Assembly: GCA_014155875.1 (NCBI GenBank)
Contig: JACEFZ010011458.1
Location: 167,115-231,114, forward strand
Length of the DNA stretch: 64,000 nucleotides
From: Cepaea nemoralis
Lineage: Eukaryota > Mollusca > Gastropoda > Stylommatophora > Helicidae
Direction of reading: 5' to 3'
Shown here: positions 56,521 to 64,000 of the stretch, in pieces
How the letters are laid out: each line of letters begins with the position of its first letter
How positions within the stretch are numbered: position 1 is the stretch's first letter
Made by a program: the position numbers and the translations under genes
The notes under the pieces: model-generated
Told to the model about the DNA's origin: nothing
The model's input: only the letters and a program-made list of their open reading frames with translations
Databases searched by the model: none

Positions 56521-57599
56521 GAATATTCACTGTTCAACACACCACATTATCCATCTTAACTGACCACCTGTTGGTGCTTCCATCCTGGCCCAGTTACTGA
56601 CCAAGGCTTAGGGCCTGGTCTGCCCTGCAATACATTTAGTCTTTAAGTTGCATTTCCTTGCACTAGGATAAAGCTAGTATCCTCGCACCCCTGAAGCCTT
56701 TCACACAATGTGGGGTGTTTGGTTTGATGAGAACCGCTCAACATTTGGTGCTAACAGAAAGCAGGTATTACCATCTAGTGTCATAGGGTAGCTCGGTTCA
56801 TATCTGACTAAGATTACACTTGTATATCATGATAATTGGTACACTACACTTACATTTAATAGATTATCATTTGTCAATATACTTATATATGATAAATGAT
56901 CATTTGTAGATTACAATTATATATAATAACAGATCATTTGTTAGATTACATTTATGTATGCAAAAGAATGATTTTGCTTATATATAATAAATTATATTAT
57001 TATTTTATTGATTTGTACTTACATTCATACTTACATTTAGGACAAGTGACAAGTTTACGATCCTGCTTGGATATGGTGTGTCAAATGGTGCATAATTAGC
57101 AAGGCTACCATCTGTTGTTAACAGCTAATACTTGCCAATTTGTACACTTTAATACAGGGATAACTGGCTTGTGGCAGCCAAAAATCCACTGCACCTGTGT
57201 TCGTCTCCAGTCGTCTTGACTTGTCTTGCCACTGGATTCAGATGGACGCAGGTGAGAGAGTGAGGTCGACGAATTGTGCAACTCTTCCTCACTTTAATTC
57301 AATTCATTGAGCAAGTCATTCTTCATCTAACTTACTGGATGAAATGAATGGTCATCATCATTCTTGATGGACAAACAACAACTTACATACATTAAATTAT
57401 AATGTGTTAGATTAAACTTATATATAATAAATGTTTTGTTTGGTATGTTGGTGATGAGATAGGCAGTTCAACATTGCCCCAACATTAAGTTGACCTTCTC
57501 ATTCAGACATCAATGGCTAAATACTGAAAATGAAATTGCCTAGAACATCAGCCTGTTGTTGATTGCAATGTCCTGCAAAGCACATACAACAACATTGAC
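56521..57599. other. AT-rich spacer with weak repeat relics
   Basis: An ATCATTTGTNAGATTAC-like phrase recurs at 56860-56960. Around 57440-57600 a faint copy of the SINE body seen at 43030-43090 (TTGATTGCAATGTCCTGC) is present. The unit near 57150-57300 looks like a repeat family but has no second copy here. No gene seen. Confidence 0.4.
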
Positions 57600-58425
57600 A
57601 GTGACTGTTGGAGTGCTATAATACATGTATAGTCATGGTTAATTTTAAAGATTAGACATGTTATTGTACAGTGACTGTTGGAGTGCTATAATATATGTAC
57701 GGTCACTGTTGATTTTATAGATTGGACATTTTATTGTACAGTGACTGTTGGAGTGCTATAATACATGTACTGTCATGGTTAATTTTAAAGATTAGACATT
57801 TTATTGTACAGTGACTGTTGGAGTGCTATAATACATGTACTGTCATGGTTAATTTTAAAGATTAGACATGTTATTGTACAGTGACTGTTGGAGTGCTATA
57901 ATACATGTACTGTCATGGTTAATTTTAAAGATTAGACATTTTATTGTACAGTGACTGTTGGAGTGCTATAATACATGTACTGTCATGGTTAATTTTAAAG
58001 ATTAGACATGTTATTGTACAGTGACTGTTGGAGTGCTATAATACATGTACTGTCATGGTTAATTTTAAAGATTAGACATTTTATTGTACAGTGACTGTTG
58101 GAGTGCTATAATACATGTACGGTCACTGTTGATTTCATAGATTAGACATTTTATTGTACAGTGACTGTTGGAGTGCTATAATACATGTACTGTCATGGTT
58201 AATTTTATAGATTAGACATTTTATTGTACAGTGACTGTTGGAGTGCTATAATACATGTACTGTCATGGTTAATTTTATAGATTAGACATTTTATTGTACA
58301 GTGACTGTTGGAGTGCTATAATACATGTACTGTCATGGTTAATTTTATAGATTAGACATTTTATTGTACAGTGACTGTTGGAGTGCTTTAATACATGTAC
58401 AGTCATTGTTGATTTTATAGATTAG
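57600..58425 (+). repeat. 70-bp minisatellite upstream of ZNF-4
   Basis: Nearly twelve copies, core GTGACTGTTGGAGTGCTATA and ATACATGTACTGTCATGG. Copies 4-7 alternate ACATG/ACATT, a dimeric (140-bp) pattern. It ends about 80 bp before the splice acceptor. Confidence 0.95.
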
Positions 58426-58491
58426 ACAGTCTATTAAACTGTTTTATTGTATTAGGTTGTCTGCCACGATAATGTTTAACCCATGGTGTTC

Positions 58492-58507
58492 ACGGTTTGT
58501 GTTTCAG
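58492..58507 (+). promoter_or_regulatory. 3' splice site before ZNF-4
   Basis: CGGTTTGTGTTTCAG ends at 58507, followed by AAGTACACGAGAGTTGTCAG as in ZNF-3. The coding region it serves is a pseudogene. Confidence 0.6.
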
Positions 58508-58549
58508 AAGTACACGAGAGTTGTCAGAGTTGTATCCCCCTATTTTACA

Positions 58550-59712
58550 TGAGTGCAGTCACAAATAGAGAAGATCCCATTTGATAACATTAACTTGCAG
58601 TTTGTGAAACAAGAACTTCCTGATGTGTTCTATAATTACAAAACTCATGCCAGATTCAATAACAGGGTAGACTGCAGCAGCCTTGAAGACATGGCAGGAC
58701 ACACAGACACAGGATCAAAAGTGACTGAAAATAAAATAACTTTTGCTCACCATGAACAAATATCACTTGATTTTAGTGGACTTGAGAATAGTTACAGAAC
58801 ATCTGTAAAACATGAGGAATGTGATCAAATATCAGAGTGTGTGTCATCTACCAATGAAATTAACACTAAACTAAAGTGTGTGGCTAATGAGACTAGTGAA
58901 TTAATAATTGTAGAAACACCAGTGACTGGTACACACATCTCCGAGAAGTCTCTTGTTTATCATGATAGTCTTACCAGATGTATTCATCAAAGAATGAAAC
59001 AAGAAGCCACAACTTACATGTCTGATGTTTGTGATCCAGACGCTGGTGTAGACAGATATTTCAACAGAAAGTTAAGAACACATACTGTAGGGAAACATTA
59101 TAAGTGTGATGATTGTGGTGCAATCTTTATTAAAACTCGCAATCTGAAGTGTCACATAAGAACACATACAGGAGATAAACCTTAAAAATGTGATGATTGT
59201 GGTGCATCTTTTACTTGATCTGGCTATCTTAAGTGCCACAAGAGAATACATACAGGAGAGAAACCTTACAAATGTGATGATTATGGTGCATCTTTTCCTC
59301 AATCTAACTATCTGAAGTGCCACAATAGAACATGCATGGGAGAGAAACCTTACAAATGTGAAGTATTTGCTCATATTGACAATGTGAAGCTCCAGAATAC
59401 AGCACATCCAAGAGAGATACCTTACAAATGGGATGATTGCAGTGCATCATTTACTCAAGTTAACATTCTGGACTACCACAAGCTGATGCATATAGGAGAG
59501 AAGCCTTTATAGTGTGATGCTGTGATGCATCTTTTACTCAAGCTGACTATTTGAAGCAACACAAGAAAACACACACAAGAGTGAATCCTTACGAATGTGA
59601 TGATTGTGGTGCAACATTTTCTATATTTGGCAATCTGAAACGCCACAAGATAATGCATACAGGGGAGAAAACGTACCGATGTGACGATTGTGGTGCAACA
59701 TTTTCTTTATTT
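58550..59712 (+). pseudogene. C2H2 zinc-finger pseudogene (ZNF-4)
   Basis: The ancestral start reads ATC, so no normal initiation. The N-terminal region is otherwise close to ZNF-1 (FVKQELPDVFYNYK, VKHEECDQISEC), with a short deletion near 58665. One good finger (CDDCGAIFIKTRNLKCHIRTH) is followed by a TAA at 59183 and TGA near 59216. Fingers continue with lost cysteines (CDDYGASF), a shift near 59360 and a TAG near 59510. The array is split at 59712 by a CR1/L2 3' end and resumes at 63586. Confidence 0.85.
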
Positions 59713-60091
59713 ACAAAATATTTTCTTTAGTCACAAAATCCTATTTGAAAAAGCTCCAAGCTACCTTTGGCCATTGTTTAAATATAACGCAAGACATAGC
59801 AAACGACTAAATATACTCCATGTCCCTAAACCTAGGATGTTCTTATATAAAACAAGCTTAACATACTCTGCCGCTCAGTTGTGGAACAATTTTCCACAAG
59901 AAATCATAGACACCACCAGTCATTATACATATATTTGCAACCTGTTTGAACATTACCTAGTACAAACTATATTCCCCCATAAACAAACAAAAAAGACAGT
60001 AATAAGGGTAAATTATCTTAAAAGACACCTAGCCAAAAAACATTCCCTTATGTATGGCACGTTACACCTTCCTTAGGTATTTATAATGCCC
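59713..60091 (+). mobile_element. CR1/L2-like LINE C-terminus
   Basis: The open frame (to 60076) ends KAPSYLWPLFKYNARHSK, RLNILHVPKPRMFLYKTSL, TYSAAQLWNNFPQEI, the C-terminal block of CR1/L2-type reverse transcriptases. It is 5'-truncated inside a ZNF-4 finger. Its 3' untranslated part is displaced to 63368-63585 by the RTE insertion. Confidence 0.8.
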
Positions 60092-60102
60092 ATGTTAAAC
60101 AT
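60092..60102 (+). repeat. Target-site duplication of the RTE element, left
   Basis: ATGTTAAACAT, repeated at 63357-63367. Confidence 0.85.
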
Positions 60103-60558
60103 CCTCTAATTCCTCTAAAAGTACTGGAGAGTTTTGGTCATAGACCATAACTTTAGGAAAGGACAATCCCAACTGCACCTCCCTGTGGTAGAGGATGGAA
60201 ACACACCATGGTGTGGCTAACACAGCTCTGGGGATCGAGTATCCACCGGAATAAGTGGACAACTCTGCAGCTGAGCAGAGCAGGGCACTCACTTGTCCTT
60301 ACAGTCGGAAATGACTGTCAAAGGCAGAGGTAAAAAGACCACCATGTGGATGTGGAAAGCAAGGGGAAACCACCACATTATCTTCCCAAGACTTCATGGC
60401 AAAACATATATCAGAGTTAGTGAACAACGTTAATCGCTGTCTTAGGACATCCTCGTCCGGTAGGGACAGTCATGAGCTACAGGTGACACCAGACCGTCAT
60501 CCAGCTACTGGTGGCAAAATCATAACTAAAATAAATAAATTTAGAGTAGGAACATGGA

Positions 60559-61613
60559 ATGTTAGGACATGAGCTAGGAAAGTTGACCAATGTTCTAAGA
60601 GAGATGGATAGCATGAAAATGAATATACTAGGCGTTAGTGAGATGAGATGGAAGGGATTGGGCAAAATTATAGCTGAAAATCACACAATAATTTATTCTG
60701 GAGGGGATACACATGAAAAAGGTGTAGGAATAATAGACGAAAAAACAGCCAAGTCAATTAATGGATACTGGTGTATTTCAGATAGAGTTATTATGGTAAA
60801 AATCAAAGGCAAACCAATAGATATAAATATTATACAAGTATATGCACCAACAACAAGCAGTAGTGATGAAGAAATACAACACTTTTACGACGAAATAGAA
60901 ATGGTGATGGCTCAAATTGGATCACAAGAAATAAAAATAATACTTGGTGATTTTAATGCAAAAGTAGGAAAGGGAAAAATGGAGGATGTAGTGGGGAATT
61001 ATGGTTTAGGTACAAGAAATGAAAGAGGGGGGAAAAGCTAATAGAATGGGCAAATATCAATGATATGATAATTGGAAACACATGGTTTAAACACCATAAA
61101 AGACGACTGTACACATGGAAAAGCCTTGATAAGAAAATACGCAACCAAATTGACTACATACTAATTAATAAAAGATTTAGAAATGCTTTAATTACTGTAA
61201 AGACAACACCTGGTGCTGACTGTAATAGTGATCATGTACCACTATGTGGACAAATAAAAGTAAGATTAAAGAGAGGGGGAAAAATGGTTAAGAACATGAG
61301 ACTTAATAAAGAGGTTCTGAAAATAGATAAAGAAATGCTAGAACAATACAGAGTGACTGTGAAAAATAGATACAATGCAATAGCTAAAATACAGAGTATA
61401 AATGAACAATGGGAAATGTTAAGGGACTCCATTCATCAAAATAGCAAAGAAGTATTACCGGAGAGAGGCAAAATAGCTAAGAAAAAATGGATGAATGAAG
61501 AAATCTTAAAACTGATGGACAAAAGAAAACAGAGTAAAAATGACAAACAAGAATACGCTAAGATAAATAAAGAAATAAAAGTTAATGTGGGAAGGCTAAA
61601 GAAAGTTGGTTAA
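60559..61613 (+). pseudogene. Endonuclease domain of RTE copy 2
   Basis: Two frames (60559-61041 and 61065-61613) joined by a shift in a G-run. Motifs in order: SEMRWKGLG, IIYSGGDTHEKGVG, IQVYAPT, GDFNAKVGKG, NQIDYILI and CNSDHVPLCG. These belong to the apurinic-like endonuclease that nicks the target. A lysine-rich helical stretch follows. Confidence 0.85.
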
Positions 61614-61718
61614 ACGAGCAATGCAAAAATATTGAATTAAATTCCATTAAAGATACAAAAAATATGCAGACAAATCAGTGAGCTTACAGGAAGAAAAATA
61701 AGAATAAATACAGGGTGT

Positions 61719-63348
61719 TTGAAATCAAAAACAGGAAAGATATTATTAGAGGAAGATTCTATAATGAAGAGGTGGAATGAGTATATAAGAGAATTATATG
61801 ACGGAGAAAGGGAAGAATTAACAGAAGACAGTAACTTAGAAGGTCCACCTATTCTGAAAGAAGAAGTCGCTGACGCTATGAAACGTATGAAGAAAGGAAA
61901 AACAGCTGGGCCAGATGAAATCACAATAGAAGAATTAGAAGTATTGGGAGAATTTGGAGTAGATATATTAACCAAAATGGTGAATGATATTTACAGAAGT
62001 GGATTTTTACTCAGTGATATGCTGAAATCTGTATTTATAGCTATACCAAAAAGACCAGGAGCAATTGATTGTGAAGATTTTCGTACAATTAACCTTATAA
62101 ACCATATCACTAAGCTTCTACTCAGAATCATAATGAGAAGAACCAAAAAGAAAATAAAAATGGAAATTATTGAAGAACAGTATGGATTTGTGGTAGGAAA
62201 GGGCACAAACAATGCAATATATACATTACGGACACTAACAGAAAGGTCAATAGAGAAACAGAGACATATATTTGTGCTTCATAGATTATACTAAGGCATT
62301 TGATAAAGTAAAACATGATGAACTGATTAAAATGTCGGAAGATATCAACATTGATGGAAAAGATTTAAGAATAATAAAGAATGTTTACTGGAGCCAAGTA
62401 GCAGCAATTAAAATGGGAAATAAAGAGGGTAGTTACGAACAGATAAAGCTAGGAGTACGACAGGGGTGTGTCTTGTCACCAGATCTTTTCTCCCTATATA
62501 GCAAAGTAATAATGAGAGAGATCAAAGAGATGCCTGGAATACTAGTTGGAGATTATAATATAAATAATATACGCTATGCAGATGACACAGTATTGGTGGC
62601 GGATAATTCAACAGACCTATAACAATTATTAGACGTTGTAGTAACAGAGAGTGCAAGGAAAGGACTCTCCTTGAATATCAAGAAAACAGTAACAATGGTA
62701 ATATCAAAGAAAATGGTGACACCATAATGTGACATAGAAATAGAAGGAAAAATCCTTAACCAAGTGGATAATTGTAGATACCTAGGGGCATTTATAACAT
62801 CAGATGGAAGATGTACAACAGAGATTAGGAGCAGAATAGGGCAGGCAAAAGCCGCATTTCAGAAAATGAAGAGTATCTTATGCAATAAGTCACTATCACT
62901 GAATGTAAGAAAGAGAGTGCTGAAATGCTGTGTAGAACCAGTTTTACTGTATGGCAGTGAATCTTGGAATGTAAATGAACAAATTAAGAAGAAATTAGAA
63001 GTAACAGAGATGTGGTTCCTGAGACGAATGTTGCGAATTCCTTGGACTGCCAGAGTAACTAACGACGACTGCCTGAAACAGGCGAATGAAACTAGAACAT
63101 TATATACAACAATAAGACAGAGACAAACATCTTTCTTCGGTCACGTGATGAGAAGAGAGGCATTGGAGAACATCGTAACAACTGGAAAGATCGAGGGGAA
63201 GAGAGGCAGAGGCAGACCCAGAGAAATGATGCTGGATGGATTAAGACAGTGGCATGGAGGAATATCAGCAGCAGAGTTGATCCAGAAAACCAAAGACCGA
63301 GATCTGTGGAGAGCCATGAACGCCTACGCCAGCCGGCACGGCACTTGA
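61719..63348 (+). pseudogene. Reverse transcriptase and C-terminal region of RTE copy 2
   Basis: Frames 61719-62294, 62272-62622 and 62764-63348. Palm motifs A (FIDYTKAFD), B (RQGCVLSPDLFSLY) and C (YADD) are intact. The final 195 residues include KRVLKCCVEPVLLYGSESWN, EMWFLRRMLRIPWTARV and GRGRPREMMLDGLRQWHGG. The polymerase would prime reverse transcription at the nick. The family's other copies in the window end in the same block. Confidence 0.88.
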
Positions 63349-63367
63349 TGATGATGATGTTAAACAT

Positions 63368-63585
63368 TGCCTCAGTGAGTCATGTATTATTAATTAATTG
63401 TCATGCGTTTTAATGCTTATTGTTCTTTGTTGTCAAAGATTTGCTTTATAAGAGACGTTGAATGAAAGAATGTATGAGAGGAACAAAAAGAAGAAGGGCA
63501 GAATGTCAGATGGGCCTGCATGCCCAATTCTTATCCCTTTGTAAATAAAATTGTTCATTTGTTCGTTCATTCATTCATTATTTGG
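63368..63585 (+). mobile_element. CR1/L2-like LINE 3' UTR and tail
   Basis: Sequence after the RTE insertion runs to GTAAATAAAATTGTTC and a (CATT)n tail (TTCATTCATTCATT), typical of CR1/L2 3' ends. Zinc-finger sequence resumes immediately. It belongs with 59713-60091. Confidence 0.65.
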
Positions 63586-63772
63586 TAATCTGAAATGTCA
63601 CAAAAGGATACATACAGGATAGATGTGATGATTGTGGTGTGTTGTTTGCTCAAGCTGAACATCTCAAGTGTCACAAAGAACACATGCATGAGAGAAACCT
63701 TACCAGTGTGATGTTTGTGGTGCATCTTTTACTCAAGCTGACTGTTTGAAATACCACAGGCGAATAGCCTGA
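63586..63772 (+). pseudogene. Distal ZNF-4 fingers
   Basis: GGTAATCTGAAATGTCAC continues the finger cut at 59712. Two further decayed units (CDDCGVLFAQAEHLKCH-like, CDVCGASFTQADCLKYH) follow in shifting frames and end at a TGA near 63770. Confidence 0.75.
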
Positions 63773-64000
63773 CGGTTTATTCTTCTTGTCTCAGGCTTCT
63801 GATCACATCGTTGTACTGTTCAATCTTGTAGGTGTAATGCTCCTCACCTCATGTTCAAACGGAACAGTTAGCTTGATTAGTACCAACTGTTGAGTAGACG
63901 GAAAGCACACATAATGTCTGGTCGCAATTGAAACCTCCGGATTTCCACTTTGTTAGACTGACAGACGTCCCAAAGCTGTGTTACCAACGTCAGACATGAA
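63773..64000. other. Right-edge sequence, unassigned
   Basis: No gene or repeat recognised before the window ends. Confidence 0.4.

Larger units (their letters stand above)
60103..63356 (+). mobile_element. RTE-like LINE, near full length (family A, copy 2)
   Basis: A 3.25-kb element between 11-bp target duplications, with a 5' leader of about 400 bp and a TGATGATGATG tail. The endonuclease spans about 60535-61400 (GTWNVR, VYAPTTSSSDEE, LGDFNAKVG, CNSDHVPL with the catalytic SDH). The linker helix region follows to 61613, then the reverse transcriptase (GKTAGPDEITIEEL, FIDYTKAFDKVKH, GVRQGCVLSPDLFSLY, YADDTVLVAD near 62573). The C-terminal segment (62764-63348) has a zinc-like FFGHVMRREALENIV region. 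Catalytic residues are present, but about seven small lesions split the ORF (near 60565, a G7 run at 61025, 61590, 61690, 62280, a TAA at 62621 and a TAA at 62727). It is a recently inserted copy, now inactive. Confidence 0.9.

Overview
The window is animal (metazoan) nuclear DNA, most likely from an invertebrate. The evidence is intron-type 3' splice sites in front of zinc-finger exons, multi-finger C2H2 genes, several clades of non-LTR retrotransposon (RTE-like, CR1/L2-like, Jockey/R1-like), a Gmr1-like Ty3/gypsy element, a Polinton/Maverick-like DNA polymerase, a Helitron, mariner relics, tRNA-derived SINEs and many minisatellites. Nothing looks bacterial. Species cannot be told from the sequence. 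I saw no rRNA, free-standing tRNA or CRISPR. Apparent long open frames inside arrays are mostly fortuitous.

Layout. 1-3349: end of an unknown ORF, a purine tract and a candidate LTR. 3350-7430: mostly featureless, with one reverse-transcriptase relic. 7430-10567 (minus): C2H2 gene ZNF-1 and its decayed downstream fingers, cut by two small insertions. 10789-12765: a 40-bp minisatellite split by a CpG-rich fold-back element. 12870-13456: two LINE fragments. 14000-19137: broken Polinton-like element (protein-primed-type family B DNA polymerase, convergent integrase-like tail). 19138-26460: gypsy element with long LTRs and a collapsed pol. 26461-28525: two minisatellites. 27725-34680 (minus): ZNF-2 and its eroded fingers, interrupted by an RTE element at 29480-32235. 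34927-36655: the second 40-bp minisatellite and a LINE fragment, duplicating the layout next to ZNF-1. 36744-37919: Helitron. 38233-43100: SINEs, CR1/L2 relic and a LINE ORF1 relic. 44895-47960: LINE fragments and a 52-bp array. 48057-50215: ZNF-3 (plus). 50700-55165: six minisatellites. 52813-56520: mariner and LINE relics. 57600-58425: 70-bp array. 58508-63772: ZNF-4 pseudogene split by a CR1/L2 3' end that itself carries a nearly full-length RTE element.

The host signal is one family of four C2H2 paralogues, two on each strand. Each has a single large terminal exon behind a conserved splice acceptor, an unusual N-terminal region of about 180 residues with several sumoylation-type psi-K-x-E motifs, and an array of GEKP-linked fingers. 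ZNF-1 and ZNF-2 keep the start codon. ZNF-3 and ZNF-4 have lost it, and every copy has some break in its 3' fingers, so the cluster is a set of ageing tandem duplicates serving as a transposon landing zone. The mobile elements are independent passengers, but nested order and target-site duplications let several insertions be dated relative to the duplication of ZNF-1 and ZNF-2.
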